A stretch of DNA of 64,000 nucleotides from contig CAZZCN010000003.1 in the NCBI GenBank assembly GCA_964652975.1, forward strand, positions 34,764 to 98,763. The letters are read 5' to 3'. Positions 1 through 9,612 of this stretch are shown piece by piece; the stretch's first letter is position 1, and the number at the start of each line of letters is the position of its first letter. The notes under the pieces were generated by a model that was not told the DNA's origin, searched no databases, and saw only the letters and a program-made list of their open reading frames with translations. A program made the translations under genes and the position numbers. This DNA is from CAZZCN01 sp964652975. Lineage in GTDB: Bacteria > Bacillota > Clostridia > Saccharofermentanales > UBA5734.

Positions 1-2061
1 GTATTTCCCTATTGAATTCTGCTTTATTTCTGAATTGACAGTTAATTCAAGCCATTTACCGCTCTCTAATCCTGTATAAACAAAGTTTGAATTTGAATTC
101 AATATATTTACAGCGCCATTGCTTCCATCGATAAACATATACATCTTTGCTCTGACAATATCTCCTACAGCATAATTACTAAACAGTTGTCTGTTATAGA
201 AGGTAAGTACACTCCAAGTATCACTACCGGTGAATTTCAGTGATTTTGTTCCTTCATATGCTTTTTCAGAACTGATAGAAAGAGTTCCGTTATTATGGGA
301 GTAATCATTTTCTGTAAAGCTATTATTTTCAAAGGTCCAATCAATTTTTTCTACCGCTAAGCTATCAAAATAAACCTTATCCGTAGGAGTTGCATTATGA
401 ACAATGAACTGAATATATTTACCAATTGTATTTTGCTTGACCTCGGTATTAACAACGATTTCATTCCAAATATTGCTTTGAAGCGAGGTTAAAGCAAAGT
501 TGCCATCAGAATTAACAATATTAACCGTACCTGAATTTCCATCGACCAATACATTTAATCTTGCTTTTACAATATCCCCAACCTGATAACTATTCAAAAC
601 ATCTGCATTATAAAAGCTCAAAACACTCCATGTATCAGGACTTCCCGTAAATTTGAGAGATTTTGTTCCAGCATATGCTTTTTCGGTACTGATAGAAAGA
701 TTGCCGTTATTATGAGAATAATCATTTTCTGAGAAATTAATATTTTCGAATGTCCAATCCATACTGGACACACTCATATCGTCAAAATATATCTTATCAC
801 TTGGTATCGCATTGTGTATTGTTAACTCAAAGTATTTACCTACTATATTTTCCTTGACTGTGGTATTAAAAATAACTTCTGTCCATTTGCCATTTTCTAA
901 ATTATTAATGGCATAATTACCATCAGCTTTTACAAGATTTATTGTACCATTGGTTCCATCAACAAAAACATGCAATTTTATTCTGATATTATTATTCACA
1001 GAGTAATTTTTAAGTAATGATTCATTATAAAATTTAATAGTACTCCATGTATCAGGGCTTCCAGTGAATTTCAGGGATTTAGCACTTGCATTGTAGGTCC
1101 TTTCGGTGCTAACCGATAAAATGCCATTGTTATGAGAGAAATCTTCGTCAGAATAATTATAATTATCAAATGTCCAATCCATTGGAGAAACTTTTATATC
1201 ACTTAAAAATATTTTATCAGTTGGAGATGCATTATGTATGGATATTTTGATATACTTGCCTGTAGCATCTTCTCGGACATCTGTTCTGTCAATAGCCTCA
1301 ACCCATTGGTTGCTTGGCAACTGGGTTAATGCAAAATTCCCATTCGCTTTCACAAGGTTTATAGTGTTAGAATTGCCATTGATAAATAGCTGCATTTTAA
1401 TTCTGACTGTATCTCCGCGAACAAAATCGTTCATCAAAGTTGCGTCTCTTAAAATGATATCTGTCCAAACGTCTCTACTGCCTGAAAGTTTTATACTTTG
1501 CTGACCGGGGATATAACTTTTTTCATTTGTAAAAAGCAATGCCCCATTTGATGCTTCTGCCAGATTAGAATAATAAATGAAACCTAATATTTGTTTTTTA
1601 ATGCTAAGTAAATCCAAAATAGATACACTGTTTTGCTTTATTATTTCAGCTGCTTTCAGATTTGATCCACTTAATAGTTGTATTTTTAATATATGCCTTT
1701 TAACTAAAACTAAATCTTGTACATCAGTTAGTCCGTCACCGTTTGTATCCCCGGGTGTAACAACTTCAAAATGAATTGTTGTACTATTATTTGAGCTGTC
1801 TGTTACTATAAGAGTATAGTTACCGGTTTTTTGAATTTTTGTTCCATTCGTAAATAGTTCTCCGTTTAGTGTTGCAGTGCCCTCATCAAAGGTTACTATG
1901 GCAGCCCCTCCTGTGCTGCCTTCTGTTACTCCTTGTACAACCGGCGGAGTTGTGTCTCCACCGTCTGCCGACACCGGAATTAAGGCGGTTGAAAAAATAA
2001 GTGCCAGAGATACAAGCGCTGCTAATGACATTTTAAACCTTTTTAAATTTTTCCTTTTCAT
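1..2061 (-). CDS. Secreted dockerin protein with tandem beta-sandwich-like repeats (3' end outside window)
   Basis: The frame stays open from an ATG at 2061 to the left edge (687 codons seen). Residues 1-32 form a Sec signal peptide, followed by an Ig-like segment (about 37-101). Residues 104-160 look like a type I dockerin: the first half has the calcium loop DTNGDGLTDVQDL, while the second half (NSVSILDLLSIKKQIL) lacks the Asp/Asn ligands and is degenerate. From about 163 on there are at least four repeats of about 139 residues, each starting near DWTFEN and ending near DKIYFDD. The repeats match those of the adjacent membrane protein. A dockerin normally binds a cohesin, so the protein probably docks to a scaffoldin or cell-surface cohesin. 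No catalytic domain is visible in this part. It is the last gene seen of the glycan operon, 57 bp after its neighbour. Sugar binding by the repeats is inferred from their beta-rich look and context. Confidence 0.85.
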   Translation of the reverse strand, partial: MKRKNLKRFKMSLAALVSLALIFSTALIPVSADGGDTTPPVVQGVTEGSTGGAAIVTFDEGTATLNGELFTNGTKIQKTGNYTLIVTDSSNNSTTIHFEVVTPGDTNGDGLTDVQDLVLVKRHILKIQLLSGSNLKAAEIIKQNSVSILDLLSIKKQILGFIYYSNLAEASNGALLFTNEKSYIPGQQSIKLSGSRDVWTDIILRDATLMNDFVRGDTVRIKMQLFINGNSNTINLVKANGNFALTQLPSNQWVEAIDRTDVREDATGKYIKISIHNASPTDKIFLSDIKVSPMDWTFDNYNYSDEDFSHNNGILSVSTERTYNASAKSLKFTGSPDTWSTIKFYNESLLKNYSVNNNIRIKLHVFVDGTNGTINLVKADGNYAINNLENGKWTEVIFNTTVKENIVGKYFELTIHNAIPSDKIYFDDMSVSSMDWTFENINFSENDYSHNNGNLSISTEKAYAGTKSLKFTGSPDTWSVLSFYNADVLNSYQVGDIVKARLNVLVDGNSGTVNIVNSDGNFALTSLQSNIWNEIVVNTEVKQNTIGKYIQFIVHNATPTDKVYFDSLAVEKIDWTFENNSFTENDYSHNNGTLSISSEKAYEGTKSLKFTGSDTWSVLTFYNRQLFSNYAVGDIVRAKMYMFIDGSNGAVNILNSNSNFVYTGLESGKWLELTVNSEIKQNSIGKY

Positions 2062-2118
2062 AGTTTTTTACATCCTTTCAAAATATTTATATTTAAGTTT
2101 TCTTAAATATCATAATAA

Positions 2119-5100
2119 TTAACTGATAGAAATATTATCAAAATAAATTTCATCAGATGGTTTTGCATTGTGTACAATAAATTCCACATACTTCCCGAGT
2201 GCGTTATTCATAACCTTGGATATAACTGTAACCTCTACCCAATTGGCGCTGACAATATTTGTTTGTGCAAAGTTTCCATCGGGTTTAACTATGTTTATTG
2301 TTCCACTACTGCCCTCAATGTACATATAAAACTTTATTCTTGAAATATTTCCTACATCTATTGAATCAAGGCCACTTAACCCATATAAATCTATGACACT
2401 CCAGCTATCCTTGCTGTTGGTAAGCATTAATGATCTACTGCTGTTGAAACCTCTTTTAGTGCTTATATATAAGTTTCCATTGGTGTTGGCAATATCCTCC
2501 GAATAGTATTTGTAATTTTCAAAGGTATAATCCACTGAGTTTTTAGAAGTTTTTTCAATGGTTATGTTATCAAGATAAACCTTATCCATTGGAGTCGCAT
2601 TATTGATTATAAAGGTGATATACTTGCCAAGACCATCGTCTGCAATCACGCTGCTATAGGTAATAGAATGCCAGAAGTTGCTTTCAATCTTTGTTTTTAT
2701 AAAAATATAATCATCATTATTTTTCTTTACAAAATTAACTGTTCCTGTACTTCCGCTTATATATGCATTCAAAGAAATTGCAACATTATCTCCAGCCGAA
2801 TAATCTCTTAACAAATTATCATTATAGAATTTGATTACACTCCAGCCTTCAAGACTTCCTGTAAACTCCAGGGATTTATTGCTGTTAAACGCCTTTTCAT
2901 TGCTAATATACAAATCACCATTGTTATGTGAAAAATCATTTTCTGATATATTGTAATTTTCAAATGTCCAATCCATTGATGTTATGGCAATATTATCGAT
3001 ATAAATTTTATCTGTAGCTAAAGCCTTATGAATTATAAATTCGGCATATTTTCCAAGAGCATTTTCTTTAACAGAAGATCTTACAATCACTTCTACCCAT
3101 TTGCCACTTTCTAATTTTGACAAGGCAAAATCACCATCGGATTTTACTATGTTAATAGCCATATTGCTTCCATCAATATAAACATGAAGTCTAAGTCGAA
3201 TTAATGACCCTATAGATAATTTATTAAGTTGTGGCAAGTTATATAAATCGATTACACTCCAGTCATCTTTACTATTAGTTAGCAATAAAGATTTTCTGCT
3301 GTTATAACCTCTTTCACTACTGACAGAAAGAGTTCCGTTTGTATTTGAAATATCTTCTGAAAAATATTTATAGTCCTCAAATGAATAGTCAACAGGGTTT
3401 TTGCCTACCTTTTCGACTTTTATGTTGTCTATATAAATATTATCTGTCGGGGCGGCATTATTGATTGTAAAGGTTATATATTTTCCCAATCCGTCATCTG
3501 CTATAATGCTGCTATAAGTCAATGAATGCCAAAAGTTATTCTCAACCTTTGTTTTAATAAAAACATCACTGTTTTTAATCTTTTTCAAGAAGTTGACTGT
3601 GCCATTACTGCCTTCAACATAAGCATTTAAGGAAATAGCAACTGGATCCCCAATTGAATAAGTTTTCAACAAATCATCATTATAAAATTTTATGACGCTC
3701 CAGCCTTTAACACTATTAGTGAATTTCAAAGAGCTTTTACTGTTATAGCCTTTAATATTACTAACAGAAAGATTTCCATTGTTATAGGAAAAATCATCCT
3801 CTGAAAATTTGTAGCCATCAAATGACCAATCAATAGGCGAAAAACCAATGTCATCAATATATATTTTATCATTTGGTTTTGCTTCGTTTATGGCAATTTG
3901 AATATATTTTCCAAATTTATCTTTTTCGACATATGCTCTGAAGGTTATTTCAATCCATTTATAATTATTGAGCTGATTTTTTATAAATATAAATTTATCA
4001 GAAGTTTTAGGCCATGCTTTTACAAAGTTTACAGTTTTATTGCTTCCATCAATATAGATAAACATTTTTATACCTAAAATATCGCCAACAGAATGGTTAT
4101 CTAAAAGATTATTGTTATAAAATTTTATCGTACTGAATTTATCCTTGCTTTGAGTTAATTCCAATGACTTATGACTATTATGACCTAAAGCATTAGTAAT
4201 TTTTAATGATCCATTTGAAGAAATAATATCATCCGCATAAAATGGATAATTTTCAAATGAGTAGTCAGCTATATTATTAACAATGTTAAATATACTTATA
4301 TCATCTATATATATGGTATCGGATGGGACTGCCTCATTAATTGCAATTTGAATGAACCTACCCATACTTCCTTCTTGAACAGTCGCCTTAAACTGCAGTT
4401 CAATCCACTGTCCAGAGGATAGACTTTTCTGTATTATTCCAAAGTTGCCTTCTATATTTGGAGACCACTTAAATAAATTAATTTTATTGTTGCCCCCATC
4501 AATATAAGCATATAGTTTCATGCCTACTGTAGATCCTTTTGCATATTTGCTGAAAGCCTTGTCATTATAGAACTTCAAGGTTGTAAAAGTATCAGCACTA
4601 CCTGTGATTTTTAAAGACTTCTTACTGTTATGTGCTTTTTCTTCACTAACAACAATAGAACCATTGTTTTTTTCTATACTGTTCCATAAATATTGTTTAC
4701 TTTCAAAAGTCCAGTCAGTCACATTATTAATAGTACTAATGTTCTCATTAGTTCTAAGAATATTGATATCACAAAAATATAGAGTAGTATCATAAGTAAT
4801 CGTATCTGTTTGATTTTTATAAGTTCCATTTTTATAGTTCATAGTAGTAATTTTCAAGCTAGGTTTCCCATTAACCATGAATAAGCTGTTTAATTCATTT
4901 TTATGTATAATGAGCTGAGACCATTCTTTCAATGGCAAATCATAGAATGCTTTTTTGTCATTTAAGATTATACTTGCAGGAAATTCGCTGTTATTGTAAA
5001 CCCAGAAATATACTAATTCTACATCATCAAATTTATCAATATTAAGATTTTTGAAATGTATTTCTGGCCATCTAGCTTCGCCTTTAGTAGTAAACAGCTT

Positions 5101-5835
5101 TAATGACCCATTTGATTTATAATTAAATTCACTGTTCCCATTGTAAAAAAGTTGTGCACCGGAAGCACCATATACATCCATAAGTGAAGCCTGTTGACTA
5201 AAATCATAAAGCTTCCCTTTATCCATTACTTCTATTTCTACAACCTTACTTTCAGTATTCCCGCTTAAATCGGTTGCAGATATCGTGTAATGATAACTTC
5301 CAAAATCTCCGACCTTAAAAGTATTATTATTAATGTCAATGGATCTGTTTTGATATGATAATTTTACAATAGCTTTTAATTGTTCGCCTGAATTATCATT
5401 AATTTCATAATCTGGTAATTTGAAGTTTTTATTTAAGAAAGCAAATCCATTTGTACCTATAATATTTATGACGGGTTTCGTGGTATCAACAGTTGTTATT
5501 TTATATAATTTATCAATTTTCCCATCTTTATAATTAAGCCAATAATACCCTTTGTATTCCAAAAATACTTTATCGCTATAAACTGGCAATAATTTACCAT
5601 TAGGCGCTTCAAATAATATTTTAGAATAATCAAGTTTCACATTTAAATCTGATAGTAATTTATCAATATTAAAATCAGTTCCGATTTCAGAAGAAATTAA
5701 TGTGATATCACCATTCTTATTAATTTTATTACTATCAGTTGTATTCTCATTTTTATTTTTTGAACTAAAAATTATCACAGCTGTCAAGGCTATTATAAAG
5801 ATTAATATAAGTATAATTCCTAACCTTTTTTTCAA
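2119..5835 (-). CDS. Membrane-anchored multi-repeat surface protein (putative carbohydrate-binding)
   Basis: About 1240 residues. One N-terminal membrane segment (about residues 5-25) with a basic start and no lipobox suggests an uncleaved anchor. Then come an Ig/DUF5011-like domain (about 120-205), a divergent beta-sandwich-like domain (about 210-370) and six repeats of 139-150 residues (about 375-1241), each ending in Y-I/L/F-D-N/D-I. Repeats 4 and 6 are close to each other, as are 5 and 7, so a two-repeat unit was duplicated. No catalytic motif is seen. I chose TTG at 5835 because GAGGTGA lies just upstream; GTG at 5844 is the alternative. It lies 15 bp after the lipoprotein gene and shares its repeat type with the dockerin protein, so both probably hold the same glycan, one on the membrane and one on a dockerin. 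Family unassigned; a novel carbohydrate-binding module is an inference. Confidence 0.75.
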   Translation of the reverse strand: MKKRLGIILILIFIIALTAVIIFSSKNKNENTTDSNKINKNGDITLISSEIGTDFNIDKLLSDLNVKLDYSKILFEAPNGKLLPVYSDKVFLEYKGYYWLNYKDGKIDKLYKITTVDTTKPVINIIGTNGFAFLNKNFKLPDYEINDNSGEQLKAIVKLSYQNRSIDINNNTFKVGDFGSYHYTISATDLSGNTESKVVEIEVMDKGKLYDFSQQASLMDVYGASGAQLFYNGNSEFNYKSNGSLKLFTTKGEARWPEIHFKNLNIDKFDDVELVYFWVYNNSEFPASIILNDKKAFYDLPLKEWSQLIIHKNELNSLFMVNGKPSLKITTMNYKNGTYKNQTDTITYDTTLYFCDINILRTNENISTINNVTDWTFESKQYLWNSIEKNNGSIVVSEEKAHNSKKSLKITGSADTFTTLKFYNDKAFSKYAKGSTVGMKLYAYIDGGNNKINLFKWSPNIEGNFGIIQKSLSSGQWIELQFKATVQEGSMGRFIQIAINEAVPSDTIYIDDISIFNIVNNIADYSFENYPFYADDIISSNGSLKITNALGHNSHKSLELTQSKDKFSTIKFYNNNLLDNHSVGDILGIKMFIYIDGSNKTVNFVKAWPKTSDKFIFIKNQLNNYKWIEITFRAYVEKDKFGKYIQIAINEAKPNDKIYIDDIGFSPIDWSFDGYKFSEDDFSYNNGNLSVSNIKGYNSKSSLKFTNSVKGWSVIKFYNDDLLKTYSIGDPVAISLNAYVEGSNGTVNFLKKIKNSDVFIKTKVENNFWHSLTYSSIIADDGLGKYITFTINNAAPTDNIYIDNIKVEKVGKNPVDYSFEDYKYFSEDISNTNGTLSVSSERGYNSRKSLLLTNSKDDWSVIDLYNLPQLNKLSIGSLIRLRLHVYIDGSNMAINIVKSDGDFALSKLESGKWVEVIVRSSVKENALGKYAEFIIHKALATDKIYIDNIAITSMDWTFENYNISENDFSHNNGDLYISNEKAFNSNKSLEFTGSLEGWSVIKFYNDNLLRDYSAGDNVAISLNAYISGSTGTVNFVKKNNDDYIFIKTKIESNFWHSITYSSVIADDGLGKYITFIINNATPMDKVYLDNITIEKTSKNSVDYTFENYKYYSEDIANTNGNLYISTKRGFNSSRSLMLTNSKDSWSVIDLYGLSGLDSIDVGNISRIKFYMYIEGSSGTINIVKPDGNFAQTNIVSANWVEVTVISKVMNNALGKYVEFIVHNAKPSDEIYFDNISIS

Positions 5836-5850
5836 AAATCTCACCTCTTC

Positions 5851-7062
5851 CTAATTTCTAACAATACGAATATTATCTAAGTATAATTCCTTTGGGTCTC
5901 CATTATAGAATTCTTCAATTAAGAAATTAATTCCATTGAGTTTATCAAGAGTAATAAACATATCTTTAAGTGTTTTTAGAGAAACTTTCGTGTTTTCCCT
6001 GTTTGCCCAGGAATTTGGAGGAATAATTATCCCCTGCTTATATGGTTTCATATTTTCACTCCATGCTTGAAACTCAATAGTAATATATTTATCTGATTTA
6101 TTATAAATATCAAAAGCTATATCAGTTTTATTAATATCAAATTTTGTGAAATCTATTGATTTAATTAGCTTTGATGTTAACCCAATTTTCAACCATCCTG
6201 AAGTAAAACGATATCTTTTTATATTGCTTTTATTAATTAAAGCTTTTAACGAGCCCCTGCCTTGTGAAATAAAGTTTAAATCTCTGTTCAAAGACAATAT
6301 TGGCGCTGCAAGAAATTCCGTGTCATAGCCTCCAGCTTCCATACTCCACACGTCGCCGTCATTTTCAAAAAATGAAAGTTCATCCGGTTGTAATTTTGTA
6401 TTGAGAAGTGCAATTGGGCTATTAGTTTTTACCGCTCTAAAATTATCTATATATATCTCTAAAGGCTTATCCGACAGGCTTTTTCTACTCTCAAACACCA
6501 AACAAAATTTAGTGATATTTTTTATGTTTTTTGACTTCATAAACTTTTCACGCAAGAAAGGAATGCTGACCTTATTGGAAATTCCTTTTAAAAGTGAAAC
6601 GGTTGAAATGTAGGTTATTTCCCCATCTCCTTTTTCTGATTTGCTTTCAATAATGAAATCCATTTTTGTGTCCTTGTCGCTATTATTAAAAATATCTAAA
6701 CGAAACTCATTGACATCAGAATAGTCATTCTTAGAAACATATTTATTATCGGTATAGATATAAAGAAAGGGAGAAGATATTGATAAATTATAATCTGTAA
6801 CATTAGGTTCCCCATATATTATAAATTTTCCACATCCTTTACCTTTTGTTATATATTTTAAATCATGAGATATAGATTCTTTTCCAAAATAATTGAAATA
6901 GTTCATTGATAATAATTCATCATCTGTTTCAAAATCTGATAGTAATATTTCATCACCACTCCTTAATTGTGTTTTGCTTGCATTCAAGGAATTATTAACA
7001 GTGCAAGAGCAAAGAACAAAAATCAATGCATTTATCATGAAATATATAATAATTTTTTTCAT
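5851..7062 (-). CDS. Lipoprotein with two beta-sandwich-like domains
   Basis: 403 residues. ATG at 7062 is preceded by GAGGAG; a longer TTG start at 7077 would put that ribosome site inside the gene. A short hydrophobic leader ends in LCSC, a lipobox, so the mature protein should be lipid-anchored outside the membrane. Two similar halves (about 35-215 and 225-403) each open with an acidic F-E-T/N-D segment and close with IYIDNFRAV or LYLDNIRIV, the ending seen in many galactose-binding-like beta-sandwich modules. No enzyme motif is visible. It sits between the GH123-like gene (11 bp gap) and the repeat protein, so a role in holding glycans at the surface is likely but inferred. Confidence 0.7.
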   Translation of the reverse strand: MKKIIIYFMINALIFVLCSCTVNNSLNASKTQLRSGDEILLSDFETDDELLSMNYFNYFGKESISHDLKYITKGKGCGKFIIYGEPNVTDYNLSISSPFLYIYTDNKYVSKNDYSDVNEFRLDIFNNSDKDTKMDFIIESKSEKGDGEITYISTVSLLKGISNKVSIPFLREKFMKSKNIKNITKFCLVFESRKSLSDKPLEIYIDNFRAVKTNSPIALLNTKLQPDELSFFENDGDVWSMEAGGYDTEFLAAPILSLNRDLNFISQGRGSLKALINKSNIKRYRFTSGWLKIGLTSKLIKSIDFTKFDINKTDIAFDIYNKSDKYITIEFQAWSENMKPYKQGIIIPPNSWANRENTKVSLKTLKDMFITLDKLNGINFLIEEFYNGDPKELYLDNIRIVRN

Positions 7063-7073
7063 TTCTATTCTCC

Positions 7074-9593
7074 TCAATTCCTTCTAAACCTATAATAAAT
7101 GTCATCAATGAACAGCTTGTGTGTTTTGATTTTTTCTCCATCCAACATATTATCTGTTTCAAATTTAATGGATGAAGCATTATCTAAAATACTTTTGTCT
7201 ATCGTTAAAAGATGGCTGACATTAATTTTATTCCAGCTGTTCGCTTTTAGCTTAATGTTATCTAAGATATATTGGTCATCTGTATTGGTTCTGATAGATA
7301 TCGTCATCGGTAGCATTTCACCTGCATTAAATATACTAAATGTTAGATTATCAAGTGCATTTGCATTCACAGACATCTTGGTTAAATCGAGTGAAAAACC
7401 AGATTTAAAATCCTTGTTTTGGCTTTCATTATTAAAATTCATCCCGCTTAAGGTTAATTCAGCGCTGTTTCCGTTTATAGTATAGGCAGCAAGCTTGTTG
7501 ATTTTTTTCTGATTTGCCTTTGAAACATCAGTATTCCCTTTAACACTTATAAAATCTAAATCTGAAGCGTTATCAAAATCAGTCAGTTTTTCAATTTTAG
7601 AGGATATATTTATACTGAAAGCGTTTTGGGATTGTCCTTTTGTTGCAACTAAATTTAAAACATTGTTTTCCTTGTTCAGATTAATCTCAAATTCATACCG
7701 GTTTCCTGATCCTGCTTTTGAGATTTTAGGAGTCACGCCTTCAATTGTTAAAGTATAATCGCTGTTCACTAGTAAAGAAACCGTTGCAAAATCGCCCATT
7801 ATGCTCATTTTCTCAACAGCGAATTTCATATCGCTTTGACTATTAACGATTAAATTAGCAACTTCATTTCTTGCTTCATAAAACACGTTACTGTTGATTT
7901 GAGGAATTGTACCAGCAAATAAAGTAGAATATAATGAATTCAAAATATCATTTGAACTTAGAGTGTTTACTCTGTAAAAATCTTTAAGTTTTTTATAATT
8001 TTCTTCTAACAAATATAAATATTCATAATCCTCCTGCCCGTCACGAATCGCCTCTAAACGGATAGAGGGAATAGGCTTAGATGAATTGTATGGTTTCCCC
8101 GGATATAAAATATAGCCATCTCCATTAGAGGTTCTTCCAGGAATTCTGTTTACAAATTCATATGTATCAATTACTTTATATCCAAAGCCATCCGATAACC
8201 CAAAATCAACGAAACCATTAACACACCAGTAAAGATTGCCATCGATTTTGTAATCCCTTTGCATCCAATTAATAATTCTTGCACTGATAAGATTATCGTC
8301 TGTGTGATAAGAAGGATATGGATTTTGAGGAAAAACGCAGTTGTACCACCAGACTTTATTACCGCGATTATTCTGAATGTCGGTATATACCTCTCTATCA
8401 GTACTATAATCAAAGACGCTGATCAAAGGACAAAAAGTTTGTACTACATTTTTAAGATCATCCGATGCCCAGCTCGTAATAATATTGGGAATTTTTAAAA
8501 TAGAATTTTTAATGGTGCCGTTATTGCTGTTAAAATAACCCTCGTCAGTAAGTTCCTTGACAATTTGAATATAGAGTTCATCAAGGCTTTTGCTAATCTT
8601 TTTTACAATAGGGACTAGCTCAGGGCGGAAATTTGGCTCATCCACAACATCATCCAAGTATAAGTAAGCCTTACCCAAAAGATTGCGCTCGTTTGTGCTT
8701 TTGTAAGCCATTGCTTTTATGTATTTTTTTAATATGTCATAGTCAATGTCCTTATAATAGGTTGCAGACAGTTTAGTGTCATAAGCAGTTATGGTAGCAT
8801 GGGGGATAACATACGTCGAAACCCTTGGGTCATCAAAATATTTTATAATACTCTTCATATAGCTATCTATATCGTTGACATTAGAAGGAAGCTCCTTGCC
8901 GCAAATTCTGTAGTCTAAAAGAAAATCATAATAGTTTTTATACATATCCACCGTATTATCTAGCTCACCATTTGCTAAAATGTTTCTCCATATCAAATAA
9001 GACGTGTTGGAATGGACTGTTTTTGGAATTTCAAAATCAAAAACAGTGATTTCTACTGGAATCTTATGTGAAATTCCATCAGCGTTGAATAAAAATTCTC
9101 CTCTGTAAAGACCGCCTTTTGCAGTTTCGGGTATTTTGACCGTAACCCAAATCCCTTGATTTTCTCCTGCTTTTATAGTATTTTCATTTTTAGCATAAAT
9201 TAAATTAAGAGGTATTAATGCGTCAGGATATTCTCCTAAAGGTAAATTCTTGTTGCTACTTGTTTTTTTATCAACTTTAATATAATTTTCTTTATAAGCT
9301 ACAAAGCTTTCTTTATTAATAACAGAACCATCTTCACTTTTAACATCGCTCAATGTTAATTCATAACTTTTAATATCTAAACCGGGATTAATTATTACTT
9401 GAGCTCCCTCATATTCACCTTTAGAAGCCTCAAATGTAAATTTACTATCCTTATTTTTATATTTAATATTTTTGAGCACTTTTAATGTATTAGGCGCGCT
9501 GTATATTCCTATAGTATTCTTTTCATCGTAAGAACAAGAAATAGAAACAGTACTAATAATTATCATCAATATAAAGATAAGTGTTCTTTTCAT
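7074..9593 (-). CDS. GH123-like (DUF4091) glycoside hydrolase lipoprotein
   Basis: 839 residues. The leader ends in SISC, a lipobox, so it should be a lipoprotein on the outer face. An N-terminal beta-sandwich (about 30-195) leads into a TIM-barrel-like region with the motif YLDDVVDEP at about 312-320. The adjacent Asp318-Glu319 fits the substrate-assisted catalytic pair of GH123, a family known for beta-N-acetylgalactosaminidases. The stretch with SIRLEAIRDGQEDYEYL is also typical of DUF4091 proteins. A C-terminal domain (about 670-839) ends in HKLFIDDIYY, like the binding modules of the neighbouring genes. ATG at 9593 follows AAAGGGATGG. Family placement is fairly firm; true substrate is inferred. 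With the GH20 gene it argues for an N-acetylhexosamine-containing glycan. Confidence 0.8.
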   Translation of the reverse strand: MKRTLIFILMIIISTVSISCSYDEKNTIGIYSAPNTLKVLKNIKYKNKDSKFTFEASKGEYEGAQVIINPGLDIKSYELTLSDVKSEDGSVINKESFVAYKENYIKVDKKTSSNKNLPLGEYPDALIPLNLIYAKNENTIKAGENQGIWVTVKIPETAKGGLYRGEFLFNADGISHKIPVEITVFDFEIPKTVHSNTSYLIWRNILANGELDNTVDMYKNYYDFLLDYRICGKELPSNVNDIDSYMKSIIKYFDDPRVSTYVIPHATITAYDTKLSATYYKDIDYDILKKYIKAMAYKSTNERNLLGKAYLYLDDVVDEPNFRPELVPIVKKISKSLDELYIQIVKELTDEGYFNSNNGTIKNSILKIPNIITSWASDDLKNVVQTFCPLISVFDYSTDREVYTDIQNNRGNKVWWYNCVFPQNPYPSYHTDDNLISARIINWMQRDYKIDGNLYWCVNGFVDFGLSDGFGYKVIDTYEFVNRIPGRTSNGDGYILYPGKPYNSSKPIPSIRLEAIRDGQEDYEYLYLLEENYKKLKDFYRVNTLSSNDILNSLYSTLFAGTIPQINSNVFYEARNEVANLIVNSQSDMKFAVEKMSIMGDFATVSLLVNSDYTLTIEGVTPKISKAGSGNRYEFEINLNKENNVLNLVATKGQSQNAFSINISSKIEKLTDFDNASDLDFISVKGNTDVSKANQKKINKLAAYTINGNSAELTLSGMNFNNESQNKDFKSGFSLDLTKMSVNANALDNLTFSIFNAGEMLPMTISIRTNTDDQYILDNIKLKANSWNKINVSHLLTIDKSILDNASSIKFETDNMLDGEKIKTHKLFIDDIYYRFRRN

Positions 9594-9612
9594 CTAAATC
9601 CATCCCTTTCTA

